Shown: positions 6,126 to 13,137, numbered from the stretch's first letter. The stretch: DNA of 13,213 nt from an uncultured Erysipelotrichaceae bacterium (GCA_902766545.1 CACXEC010000111.1:1-13213); one strand, 5' to 3'. Numbers and translations: made by a program. The notes: generated by a model not told the origin, from the sequence alone.

Positions 6126-7308
6126 ATATTTTTATACGCATAATATCATTTTTCTTAAGTGGTAAATTTTCTTTTATTTTTATGACCATTTGAGGATGAT
6201 TTGCAACTTCTAGTATATTCATATTCTCATCATAAAAATTATCTATAATATAGTCAAAAGTTTCAAAATTTGGACTAATAAATTGTACTGTATCCCCTTT
6301 TTTAAAATAGTTTCTTTGTTCTAAGGTAATAATACCTTCTTTATTATCTAATACAATGGCTAAAAAGTCTTGATTTGATGCTTCTTCTCTTGAGTTAGTA
6401 TAATATTGTTCGTTAACAGTAGGTATTTTTTTAAAGAAATGGGATGTACTTTCTCTATTAGCACATCTATTTAATACTTTTGAATAATATTTAATATATT
6501 CATTGGTTAGAGAATTATTCATAATTTTATCGATAATTTTTCGATATGCTAATAGTACTGTCGCAATATAGTAACTGCTGCGCATTCTTCCTTCTACTTT
6601 AAATGAATTGACTCCAGCATCTATCATATCTTTAATATATAAAGACATATTTAAATCTTTAGGACTCATCTGAAAGTTATCAGATAATTCAAGACCGTTT
6701 TCATCTTGATATTTGAAGTTCCAACGGCAAATTTGAGCACAACCACCTCTATTAGCATCTCGGTTAGTAGTATAATTTGACATAATACATCTACCCGATA
6801 TACTTGTGCACATTGCTCCATGAATAAATGCTTCAAGGGAAAGATTTGTATATTCTTTAATTTCTTTAATATCTTTCTCTGATGCTTCACGGGCTAGTAC
6901 TACTCTTTTAGCGCCTAATTCTTTATAAAACATGGCTGCTTCTTTGTTTAGAGTACTTGCCTGAGTAGAAACATGTAATTCCATTTTTAAATTTAGTTTT
7001 TTCCATAAAGCCATTACGGAAATATCACTAACAATAATAGCATCTACATCGCAATTATCCAATTTCATTAAATATTCTTCAAGGCCTTTAAAGTCTTCAT
7101 CATGGAAAACAATATTTACAGTTACATAGACTTTTTTATTAAGCTTATGAGCAATATCTACGGCTTCTTTAATTTCTTCTAATGAAAAATTTTTAGCATT
7201 TGCTCTTAGGCTATAGTTTTTTCCACCTATATATACTGCGTCAGCTCCATAATAAAATGCTATTTTTAGTTTTTCAATATCTCCAGCTGGTGCTAATAAT
7301 TCAATCAT
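6103..7308 (-). CDS. trhP2: U32-family tRNA hydroxylation protein (YrrO/TrhP2-like)
   Basis: In B. subtilis YrrN and YrrO (TrhP1/TrhP2) are needed to hydroxylate wobble uridine 34 of certain tRNAs to 5-hydroxyuridine, in a prephenate- and iron-sulfur-dependent route. This 401-residue protein starts with MIELLAPAGDIEKLK and GADAVYIGGK of the U32 fold. It carries the family signature EAFIHGAMCTSISGRC, giving four cysteines C167, C174, C190 and C194 that fit a [4Fe-4S] site. A C-terminal beta domain occupies about 305-401. Database names often read 'peptidase U32' or 'protease', which is probably misleading here. The start overlaps the trhP1 stop by 8 bp and has AGGTGAT as ribosome binding site. 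Position after trmR and trhP1 supports the tRNA role. Confidence 0.92.
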   Translation of the reverse strand: MIELLAPAGDIEKLKIAFYYGADAVYIGGKNYSLRANAKNFSLEEIKEAVDIAHKLNKKVYVTVNIVFHDEDFKGLEEYLMKLDNCDVDAIIVSDISVMALWKKLNLKMELHVSTQASTLNKEAAMFYKELGAKRVVLAREASEKDIKEIKEYTNLSLEAFIHGAMCTSISGRCIMSNYTTNRDANRGGCAQICRWNFKYQDENGLELSDNFQMSPKDLNMSLYIKDMIDAGVNSFKVEGRMRSSYYIATVLLAYRKIIDKIMNNSLTNEYIKYYSKVLNRCANRESTSHFFKKIPTVNEQYYTNSREEASNQDFLAIVLDNKEGIITLEQRNYFKKGDTVQFISPNFETFDYIIDNFYDENMNILEVANHPQMVIKIKENLPLKKNDIMRIKIFDNSSIL

Positions 7309-8095
7309 TTAAATCACCTATTCTATATACTGTTTTATTTTCAAAGAATTGGTTTTCATCATTTGTTATATTACCTTGTAATAGTTCTTCAAAATCACTT
7401 ATGGATAAATCTCTAGGATCAATATAATAGAACTTAATATTGTTATCATATTTTTCATCTATTTTACCTATTATATTAAAAGGTTTTTTGTAAAATAAAA
7501 CAGTTCCATACTTATTTTCATAAGCTATAAAGCTTTTATTTCCTGTAGTTAAATTAGCGCTAGTGATATTTTTTAAATTTTTATATTCGTTATAGAATGA
7601 TAATAAGGTTCTTCTAGAATACATTGCCATATTAAATCCAAAAACTGGCAATATAACTTCTTTTTTTACATTATTTAAGATATATTCTAATTCACTTTTT
7701 TCAAGTTCACTTGATATTATTACACTGGATACTTTATCAAGCCAAATATTTATTGATGATGTATTTACTGCAAAATGATTTTGATTCCATATTAAAGGTA
7801 TTTTACTATCTTTCATTATTTCATAAATGCCTAAATCTTCAAAAATTATTCCTTTACAAAAGGATAGTTTATCCTTGATTATCTTAAAATCATTTATGCT
7901 TTTATTATCTAAAACCCTATTTAATAATAAATAAGTGTTTTCATCTAAATCTTTAAGTTCTTCTATAGTAAAAGTTTCATAACCAATACTAAATTCTTCT
8001 AGCGCAAAAAGAAAGTTAGTAATACCTAACTTTTTATATTCTTCGATCTCAGATAATCTTTTTATTCTTATTAATATTTTACTATTTTTCATCAT
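7301..8095 (-). CDS. trhP1: U32-family protein lacking the cysteine cluster (YrrN/TrhP1-like)
   Basis: Partner-type U32 protein, identified partly by position between trmR and trhP2 as in B. subtilis. The 264 residues are shorter than the roughly 310 of YrrN. Weak but recognisable family features are the repeated beta-alpha pattern of a barrel, IISSELEKSEL at 127-137 and VFGFNMAMYSRRTLL at 151-165, where other members have the motif ending in conserved cysteines. Only one cysteine (C80) is present, so it cannot hold its own [4Fe-4S] cluster. I infer a non-catalytic or substrate-binding partner of TrhP2. The start codon overlaps the trmR end by 14 bp. Two tandem ATGs (8095 and 8092) are possible starts and the ribosome binding site is weak, suggesting translational coupling. 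Confidence 0.75.
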   Translation of the reverse strand: MMKNSKILIRIKRLSEIEEYKKLGITNFLFALEEFSIGYETFTIEELKDLDENTYLLLNRVLDNKSINDFKIIKDKLSFCKGIIFEDLGIYEIMKDSKIPLIWNQNHFAVNTSSINIWLDKVSSVIISSELEKSELEYILNNVKKEVILPVFGFNMAMYSRRTLLSFYNEYKNLKNITSANLTTGNKSFIAYENKYGTVLFYKKPFNIIGKIDEKYDNNIKFYYIDPRDLSISDFEELLQGNITNDENQFFENKTVYRIGDLND

Positions 8096-8678
8096 TTTTC
8101 TTAAAGCTTACTGATAATCCATCACCAATATCATAGTATTTAGTTATATAATCAGGGTTACTATCTAAAAAGGCTTTGTACTTTTCTATTTTATCAACAA
8201 TTCCTTGAATGTTCTTGCTTTTAATTGAGCTTTTATTCTTAACTAAGCCATGAAAATTAATATTATCAGTAATAATTACTCCTCCTGGATTTAAATAATT
8301 ACAAAATTTTTCAAAATATTTTATATATCCACCTTTAGCGGCATCTATAAATATTAAATCATATGAATGACCAGCTAAATTTACTTTTAGGGCATCATTA
8401 TAAACAACTTCAATTCTTTTATCTAATTCACAACTGTTAACGTTCTTAACTGCTTCTTTATATCTTTTTTCATCTTTTTCAATTGTAGTTATTTCAACGT
8501 CAGGTGTAGCATTAGCCATTAGTATAGCTGAATATCCTATTGCAGTACCAATTTCTAGAACACTTTTTACATCATTTAATTTTATATATTTCATAATAAA
8601 TTTTATCGAATCAATTTCAATTATCGGAATATTATTTGCTTCCGCATATCTTTCCATTTGAAAGATGGTTTCTTTCAT
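8082..8678 (-). CDS. trmR: SAM-dependent O-methyltransferase, tRNA 5-hydroxyuridine methyltransferase-like (YrrM/TrmR)
   Basis: TrmR methylates 5-hydroxyuridine at tRNA position 34 to 5-methoxyuridine. The 198-residue product is a class I (COMT-like, metal-dependent) methyltransferase. Motif I is VLEIGTAIGYS at 40-50, the acidic SAM ribose contact lies in TTIEKDE, metal-binding D112 in IFIDAAKGGY, and D138/N139 in GGVIITDNI. Family assignment is firm; the tRNA role rests on gene order with trhP1 and trhP2. I chose the ATG at 8678, not the in-frame GTG at 8687. That GTG is part of AGGTGAT, the ribosome binding site 5-6 nt before the ATG, and the protein then begins MKETIFQMERYAEANNIPI as usual in the family. 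It is the first gene of the tRNA modification operon, with its own promoter. Confidence 0.9.
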   Translation of the reverse strand: MKETIFQMERYAEANNIPIIEIDSIKFIMKYIKLNDVKSVLEIGTAIGYSAILMANATPDVEITTIEKDEKRYKEAVKNVNSCELDKRIEVVYNDALKVNLAGHSYDLIFIDAAKGGYIKYFEKFCNYLNPGGVIITDNINFHGLVKNKSSIKSKNIQGIVDKIEKYKAFLDSNPDYITKYYDIGDGLSVSFKKNDEK

Positions 8679-8695
8679 AAAAATCACCTAGATGA

Positions 8696-8725
8696 ATTAT
8701 AACATAAATACATATTACAAATCAA
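8696..8725 (-). promoter_or_regulatory. Promoter of trmR-trhP1-trhP2
   Basis: Minus strand: -35 TTGATT (8720-8725), 18-bp spacer and -10 TATAAT (8696-8701) preceded by TGT, an extended -10. It faces away from the plus-strand promoter of the EEP gene in the 178-bp gap 8679-8856. Confidence 0.7.
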
Positions 8726-8806
8726 ATCGTGATTCTCATTAATATATGTTCAACGTATAATAAGAATTATGGTTGCTATTTAGAATTATTTTTTATATAA
8801 TTTTAT

Positions 8807-8835
8807 AAGATTATTTATTGTAATTATGTTATGAT
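8807..8835 (+). promoter_or_regulatory. Promoter of the EEP-family gene (extended -10)
   Basis: Plus strand: TGTTATGAT at 8827-8835 is an extended -10. The -35 at about 8807-8812 is poor. A second candidate lies upstream: TTCTCA (8733-8738), 17 bp, TATAAT (8756-8761). It would give a leader of about 90 nt. Confidence 0.5.
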
Positions 8836-8856
8836 ATTTTTTAAGGAGATTTTATT

Positions 8857-9570
8857 ATGAAAATTAACGTTATGACATTTAATACTCAGCATTGTAAGAA
8901 TTTCTTATCAGATCAAATAGATTATGATAGTATTTGTAATTTAATACAAAAGTATAAAGCAGATATTATTGGTTTAAATGAGATATATGGTAAGCGCTTT
9001 GATAGAAACATAAAAGCATCCCAAGCAGAGGAAATTGCTAGTAGATTAGGTTATTATTGTTATTTTGGAAAAGCTACTTACTTAAATTTTAAAGCATATG
9101 GTAATGCTTTAATTTCAAAATATCCAATTATAAGCGCTAGAGTAATTAAAGTTCCTTTTGGAATTATTAGACTGGGTAATAGATATTATGAAAGGCGTTC
9201 AATTATTGAAGCTATAATAAGCATTAATAATAAACAAATTAAAGTATATGTATGCCACTTTGGACTAAATGATGATGAACAAAATAATGCAGTAAATGCC
9301 TTAATAGCGAATATCAAAGCTGATGATAGTTTTATTATAATGGGCGATTTTAATACTTTTCCTGAGAATATTATTCTAAAAGATATAAAAAATATTACTA
9401 ACGATACTTCTGATTATTATGATGGTCCTAAACTAAGCTGGCCATCTAATAAACCTAAGGTAAAATACGATTATATATTAACTAGTAAAAATATTAAAAC
9501 AATTAAGTCTACTATTGCAAGTGATATTGTTTCTGATCATTTAGCAATTGTTTCTCAAATAGAATTATAA
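8857..9570 (+). CDS. Endonuclease/exonuclease/phosphatase (EEP) family metal-dependent hydrolase
   Basis: The EEP fold includes exonuclease III, DNase I, sphingomyelinases and inositol phosphatases; members cut phosphoester bonds with Mg2+. The 237 residues show the family motifs in order: MTFNTQHC with N9, GLNEIYG with metal ligand E42, YGNALISKYP, the catalytic His region VCHFGLND with H134, MGDFNTFPE with D164 and N166, YDYIL with D205, and the terminal VSDHLA with D227/H228. All catalytic residues look present. There is no signal peptide, so it is likely cytoplasmic; the exact substrate cannot be told. AAGGAG lies 8 nt before the ATG. It is on the opposite strand between mltG and trmR, which are neighbours in B. 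subtilis, so it was probably inserted there. Confidence 0.92.
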   Translation: MKINVMTFNTQHCKNFLSDQIDYDSICNLIQKYKADIIGLNEIYGKRFDRNIKASQAEEIASRLGYYCYFGKATYLNFKAYGNALISKYPIISARVIKVPFGIIRLGNRYYERRSIIEAIISINNKQIKVYVCHFGLNDDEQNNAVNALIANIKADDSFIIMGDFNTFPENIILKDIKNITNDTSDYYDGPKLSWPSNKPKVKYDYILTSKNIKTIKSTIASDIVSDHLAIVSQIEL

Positions 9571-9571
9571 A

Positions 9572-9598
9572 AAAAGAGTATATTTATTATACTCTTTT
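9572..9598. terminator. Bidirectional terminator between the EEP gene and mltG
   Basis: An 11-bp stem AAAAGAGTATA/TATACTCTTTT (9572-9582 with 9588-9598) encloses a TTTAT loop. A strong T run follows on the minus strand and a weaker one on plus. The mltG stop TAA (9597-9599) is at the stem edge, and the EEP stop ends 1 bp before the stem. Confidence 0.88.
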
Positions 9599-10718
9599 AA
9601 TATTCATACCATAAACCTTGTTTCTTAAGGCTTGATACTGTTTTATCATGTTCACCTTGAGTTTTGCTAAAGTATGTTTTTTTGTACTTATCAGCAACAA
9701 AATAATAATAATCGTGTTCTTCAGGTTCAATTACAGCATCGATTGAGGCAAGTGAAGGACTCGCAATAGGTCCAACTGGCAAACCAATTATTGGACATGT
9801 GCTTCTTGCGGATGTATTATATCCATTACATGATTGTAAGTTCTTAATTGATAAGTCTCTTGAAAAGTCTTTATTAACTGCATAATATGTAGTTACATCG
9901 GATCCTAAAGTCCAACCGGATTCTAATCGGTTATAAAATACTCCGGCTACGCCTTTTCGATCATCACTATTAGATCCCTCTAATTCTACAATTGAAGCAA
10001 GTGTCAGTAGTTCATGAACTGTATAATCAGATATTTCTATATCATTTTTATATACTTCTAGTTTTTGACCCATCGTACTTATTAATTTATTAATAATTTC
10101 ATCTACTGTTACATTTCGTTTAAAGTTATATGTATCTGGAAATAAATAACCTTCTAGGGGATGATATATTTCACTATTTTTAACTACATCTGTTATAAAC
10201 CAATATTTTTCTATCATTTTATCAACAAATTCATCAGAATCTAAATAATCAATTATCTTTTCCGGAGTTGTAGATTCTTCATTTGTATTATTATTAATTA
10301 TTTCAGCAATCTTTTTAGCATAATCAGTTAATCTTTTTCCTTCAATAAATGTTGCGGAAATTCCTTCATTTTCTATTGATTTATTGCTGTTTAATATATC
10401 AATTATCTCGTTAATACTCATACTTTTTGTCAAGTTATATGTTCCAGCATATAATTCTTTTGATGAATTTAATTTAATAAAAAGCTTAAAAAACAAAGCA
10501 TTTTTGATTAAGCCCTTTTTTTCTAAATCATCTGCTATTTTATTTTTAGATGAACCTGGTTCAACAATAAATTGGATGGCTTCATCACTATTTTTATCTT
10601 TAGGCCCTAAATATATTTTGGATGCAATTACAAAAGATAATAAACCAAGAACAATAACTGCTAAAAAAGCAAATAATATAGTATTAATTAATGGATTTTT
10701 TTTCTTAATCTTAAGCAT
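9597..10718 (-). CDS. mltG: Endolytic murein transglycosylase MltG
   Basis: MltG cleaves nascent peptidoglycan glycan strands at the membrane and is thought to set their length, so its presence indicates a cell wall. The protein (373 residues) has one N-terminal membrane segment (about 13-33). A LysM-like subdomain follows (about 48-110; FIVEPGSSKNKIADDLEKKG, LYAGTYNLT), then the YceG catalytic domain with ASIVELEG, where E245 is the expected catalytic Glu. HPLEGYLFPDTY, FYNRLESGWTLGSD and GLPVGPIASPSL complete the signature. Between YNT and GLPVGPI the segment is a few residues longer than usual and carries Cys308, near Cys297, a possible disulfide outside the membrane. AGAGGG lies 5 nt before the ATG; the start overlaps the DUF1292 gene end by 8 bp. 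It is the last gene of its operon. Confidence 0.95.
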   Translation of the reverse strand: MLKIKKKNPLINTILFAFLAVIVLGLLSFVIASKIYLGPKDKNSDEAIQFIVEPGSSKNKIADDLEKKGLIKNALFFKLFIKLNSSKELYAGTYNLTKSMSINEIIDILNSNKSIENEGISATFIEGKRLTDYAKKIAEIINNNTNEESTTPEKIIDYLDSDEFVDKMIEKYWFITDVVKNSEIYHPLEGYLFPDTYNFKRNVTVDEIINKLISTMGQKLEVYKNDIEISDYTVHELLTLASIVELEGSNSDDRKGVAGVFYNRLESGWTLGSDVTTYYAVNKDFSRDLSIKNLQSCNGYNTSARSTCPIIGLPVGPIASPSLASIDAVIEPEEHDYYYFVADKYKKTYFSKTQGEHDKTVSSLKKQGLWYEY

Positions 10719-10992
10719 CTTTACCCTCTATTTTTTCATTTAATGAAGCTAGGATACTTTGAATATTTTCCCATTCTTCATCAGATTCGATTTTGCCTAA
10801 TGATAAATCCTTTCCTGTTGGGTCATAATAATTTGCATAAACTTTAATATTTCCGTTTTCGTCTTTAGTATTATCAGTAAAGACAATGTAGCTTTTTTTT
10901 AGTTTTTCGTCATCAAAAGTAAATAACACATCGCATTCTAATTCTTCTCCATTTGTATTCGTAATTGTAAATCTACTATTTTTATTTTCCAT
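10711..10992 (-). CDS. yrzB: DUF1292 family protein (YrzB-like)
   Basis: A small acidic soluble protein of 93 residues with the DUF1292 pattern: a beta-rich N-terminal part (FTITNTNGEELECDVLFTF), then KKSYIVFTDNT, ENGNIKVYANYYDP, and a terminal helix starting EEWENIQSILASL. No biochemical function is established for the family. It sits between ruvX and mltG exactly as yrzB does in B. subtilis, which strongly supports the identity. Its start overlaps the ruvX end by 11 bp and its AAGGAG ribosome binding site is encoded by the last ruvX codons (RRCN), so its translation is probably coupled to ruvX. Confidence 0.9.
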   Translation of the reverse strand: MENKNSRFTITNTNGEELECDVLFTFDDEKLKKSYIVFTDNTKDENGNIKVYANYYDPTGKDLSLGKIESDEEWENIQSILASLNEKIEGKDA

Positions 10993-11401
10993 TGTTACAT
11001 CTCCTTAAATAAGTATCTAAGATAATACATGCTGCTATTTCATCAATAACTTTTTTTCTTTTTTTTCTTGAAACATCAGCACTAATAAGTATATTCTCTG
11101 CTTCAACAGTGCTTAGTCTTTCATCTATTAATATAATATCTTTTTCGGTTTTTGTTTCTAATAACTTTTTAAAATTAATACTTCTTTCTGAGGCAAATCC
11201 TTGTGAATTATCCATATTTATTGGTAATCCTAATACTAGCTTATCTATGTTTTCTTTATGTACTATATCAATTACTTCATCAGCTAAATTATTGATATCT
11301 TCATATCTAATCACTTTATATGGCGACGCTATAAGTCCGAGACTGTCCGAAATGGCAAGACCAAGAGTTTTAGTTCCTAAATCCATTCCTAATATTTTCA
11401 T
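10982..11401 (-). CDS. ruvX: RuvX/YqgF-type nuclease, putative pre-16S rRNA or Holliday junction nuclease
   Basis: YqgF has an RNase H-like fold. It is implicated in 16S rRNA 5'-end maturation in E. coli and in Holliday junction resolution in other bacteria. The 139-residue protein has the expected length and motifs: GMDLGTKTLGLAISD with D7, KLVLGLPINMDNS at 54-66, IDERLSTVEA with D93, E94 and E100, and IDEIAACIILDTYL with D120. Its ATG overlaps the stop of the upstream reoM-like gene (ATGA). No good Shine-Dalgarno is visible, which suggests coupled translation. Gene order yrzL-yrrK-yrzB-yrrL is the B. subtilis arrangement. Confidence 0.95.
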   Translation of the reverse strand: MKILGMDLGTKTLGLAISDSLGLIASPYKVIRYEDINNLADEVIDIVHKENIDKLVLGLPINMDNSQGFASERSINFKKLLETKTEKDIILIDERLSTVEAENILISADVSRKKRKKVIDEIAACIILDTYLRRCNNGK

Positions 11402-11643
11402 TTTTCAATATAACTTTCTAGCAGGACTTGAAGGATTTTGGCTCTATCAATACCTAATATTTTATTTCTAGCATTTTGATATGAAGATATATAGCTTGCA
11501 TCCCCTGTTGTTAAATAGCCTACTAACTGATTAATTGGATTATATCCTTTCTGTTTTAATGCATAATAAACTTCTTCTAGAACTTCATTTATAACAGCAT
11601 TTTCTATTTCACTTGGAGTAAAAAGACTTGTATTCTCTAACAC
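11398..11643 (-). CDS. reoM: IreB/ReoM family regulatory phosphoprotein (DUF965, YrzL-like)
   Basis: IreB in Enterococcus and ReoM in Listeria are small substrates of the PASTA kinase; ReoM controls ClpCP degradation of MurA and so peptidoglycan synthesis. This 81-residue protein has the family core, GYNPINQLVGYLTTGDASYI followed by NARNKI and a terminal VLLESYIEK helix. Residues T5 and S6, in NTSLF near the N-terminus, sit where the phosphorylated Thr of ReoM lies, though alignment there is loose. The start is GTG (11641-11643), supported by GAGGTGG 4 nt upstream. No kinase or murA is in the window. It is the first gene of the reoM-ruvX-yrzB-mltG operon. In B. subtilis alaS precedes it; here a surface protein does. 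Confidence 0.9.
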   Translation of the reverse strand: MLENTSLFTPSEIENAVINEVLEEVYYALKQKGYNPINQLVGYLTTGDASYISSYQNARNKILGIDRAKILQVLLESYIEK

Positions 11644-11664
11644 TTTACCACCTCAATTAACTTA

Positions 11665-11693
11665 ATTTTATCATTTTATAATTTTTTATTCAA
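11665..11693 (-). promoter_or_regulatory. Promoter of the reoM-ruvX-yrzB-mltG operon
   Basis: Minus strand: -35 TTGAAT (11688-11693), 17-bp spacer, -10 TAAAAT (11665-11670) preceded by TGA (extended -10). It starts the operon just before the GTG start codon. Confidence 0.65.
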
Positions 11694-11732
11694 TAGCATA
11701 TTACTCGAGTAAATTATATATATATTTTTTAA

Positions 11733-11768
11733 ATTAAAAAGCACCTAGTCTTTTGAAATAGGTGCTTT
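11733..11768 (-). terminator. Terminator of the cohesin/cadherin-like surface protein gene
   Basis: On the minus strand a 10-bp stem AAAGCACCTA/TAGGTGCTTT (11738-11747 with 11759-11768) and an 11-nt loop are followed by a T-rich tail. The TAG stop of the gene (11745-11747) is in the stem. Confidence 0.85.
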
Positions 11769-13112
11769 ATTTTCAATTTGCATTTCTTTAGTTAGCATTA
11801 AATCTTTTAAGGCATCATCAACTGTGGTTGGTTCTTTATTTTCGTCAATTGTTTCTAAAATATTATTCTTTTCGGTTTTACTCTGATTATTTTTAGAATT
11901 TTTTGTTTTTTTCTTCTTATGAAAGAAAATAAAGTATGCGGCTATACCAATTATTAGAAAACTGATAATACCAATAATGATTATTATTTTTAAGTTACTA
12001 TTTGAACTATTTTTATTTTCTTCAATAACTGGCACTACTCCAGTAGTTGGCTCTTCTTTAGGAACAAATTCTTCTCTTATTACAGTAATATTATAGATCT
12101 TTTTTTCTTCTGTCTCGGCAGAGGTTACTGTAATTGTTATTACGTTCTCACCTACGGCTAAATTGTCCCCACCTTTAATTTTCACATCAGCATTTTCATC
12201 TTCAGATACCGCATTAACAGTTAAGTTTTCTGTTTCATATGGAACAGTTGCCGTATAATCTAAATTAGATTTATTAAATTCTTCATTTAATTTAATTCCT
12301 TCAAGAGATAAGCTTGAAAGTAAATTTGAACCATCCGTTGTTGGCCCACGATAGATAATAAATTTATATTCATCGGTGTTTTTTTCATCTTCTGAAGTAA
12401 AAGTAAACGTTGCTTCATTTTTCCCCATAATAAGATTTAATTTATTGGGAGTTGCAGCATCACTTGTACATCCTAGTGTACACTCTACTTCAAGAGTAAC
12501 ACCAGATTGCTCATAAGAAGGTCTTATTGTTATTTGTTTAATAGTATCTTTAGTTACATAAATCTTATATTCTTTAATTTTATCTGAAAAAGCTGGTTTT
12601 ATAGTAGCATTATTAACAGTAAAGTTAGTTAATTTAGCACTGGTATTTTTAGCTCTAGTAGTTGTCGTTATAACTTTTTTTAATGTAAGATTAATTGTTG
12701 GATTATTTTCTAATTCAAGTAATGTTTCATTTACTTTAACGTTTTGAATATAAAAATCCGTTTTCCCGTCTTCGGCAGATATATCAGTAATTTCAAAAGA
12801 TGCTATGATACCCTCAGTAATCTCTTTTTTAGCTTTAGTGATAAAAATATTACCATTATTATCAGATTGAGCATAACCATACTCATTTTTCTTTGCTGAT
12901 ACGCTCACTAATTCACTATTAAAAATATAATCGAATTCTATTTGATTGATTTCTTCTTCTTCAGAATCCTTTTTTAAATATACATCGAAAGTTTTGGTTT
13001 CTTGCTCTTTAATTGTAGTTGAATCAACTGCCTTAATTTCAAAAGTAGCAGCACTTACATTAATAAAACTAAATAAACATATATATATTATCAATAATTT
13101 AATTTTCTTCAT
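11745..13112 (-). CDS. Single-pass membrane protein with cohesin-like and two cadherin-like beta-sandwich extracellular domains
   Basis: Exported protein of 455 residues, function unknown. A signal peptide (1-21, ending VSAA) is followed by a cohesin-like domain (about 22-146; FDVYLKKDSEEEEINQIEFDY etc.), a Thr-rich linker and two repeats of the cadherin-like beta-sandwich type: about 160-255 (LTNFTVNNATIKPAFS to EYKFIIYRG) and 264-346 (LSSLSLEGIKLNEEFN to KIYNITVIRE). C211 and C215 could form a disulfide. A proline/Glu linker leads to a membrane segment (about 375-397), a KKKKTKNSKNN stop-transfer and a soluble tail of some 55 residues. It is therefore membrane-anchored, not sortase-anchored. 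AGAGGT lies 7 nt before the ATG. Such proteins may bind carbohydrates or partners at the surface, but no substrate can be given. It is transcribed alone, with its own promoter and terminator. Confidence 0.88.
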   Translation of the reverse strand: MKKIKLLIIYICLFSFINVSAATFEIKAVDSTTIKEQETKTFDVYLKKDSEEEEINQIEFDYIFNSELVSVSAKKNEYGYAQSDNNGNIFITKAKKEITEGIIASFEITDISAEDGKTDFYIQNVKVNETLLELENNPTINLTLKKVITTTTRAKNTSAKLTNFTVNNATIKPAFSDKIKEYKIYVTKDTIKQITIRPSYEQSGVTLEVECTLGCTSDAATPNKLNLIMGKNEATFTFTSEDEKNTDEYKFIIYRGPTTDGSNLLSSLSLEGIKLNEEFNKSNLDYTATVPYETENLTVNAVSEDENADVKIKGGDNLAVGENVITITVTSAETEEKKIYNITVIREEFVPKEEPTTGVVPVIEENKNSSNSNLKIIIIIGIISFLIIGIAAYFIFFHKKKKTKNSKNNQSKTEKNNILETIDENKEPTTVDDALKDLMLTKEMQIENKAPISKD

Positions 13113-13137
13113 TAAACAACCTCTTTTACTATAAATA

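Noticed and set aside
6103..7308. Function as a collagenase-like U32 protease
   Set aside because: The operon with trmR and trhP1 and the four-cysteine pattern favour tRNA hydroxylation, and no protease active site is evident.
7200..7427. 75-codon plus-strand reading frame across the trhP2/trhP1 junction
   Set aside because: Antisense to two overlapping real genes, with no ribosome binding site.
8679..8687. GTG start of trmR at 8687
   Set aside because: The GTG is part of the AGGTGAT ribosome binding site of the ATG at 8678, so the shorter protein is preferred.
8725..8734. AATCGTGATT, a small inverted repeat at the trmR -35 box
   Set aside because: Only 4-bp arms, expected by chance in such DNA, and no second copy in the window.
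10384..10743. 119-codon hydrophobic plus-strand reading frame opposite mltG
   Set aside because: The hydrophobic look comes from the complement of Lys/Asn-rich coding sequence. mltG is unmistakable on the other strand and no ribosome binding site is present.
11109..11471. 120-codon plus-strand reading frame opposite ruvX
   Set aside because: Shadow of ruvX and the reoM-like gene, with no start signal and no recognisable motif.
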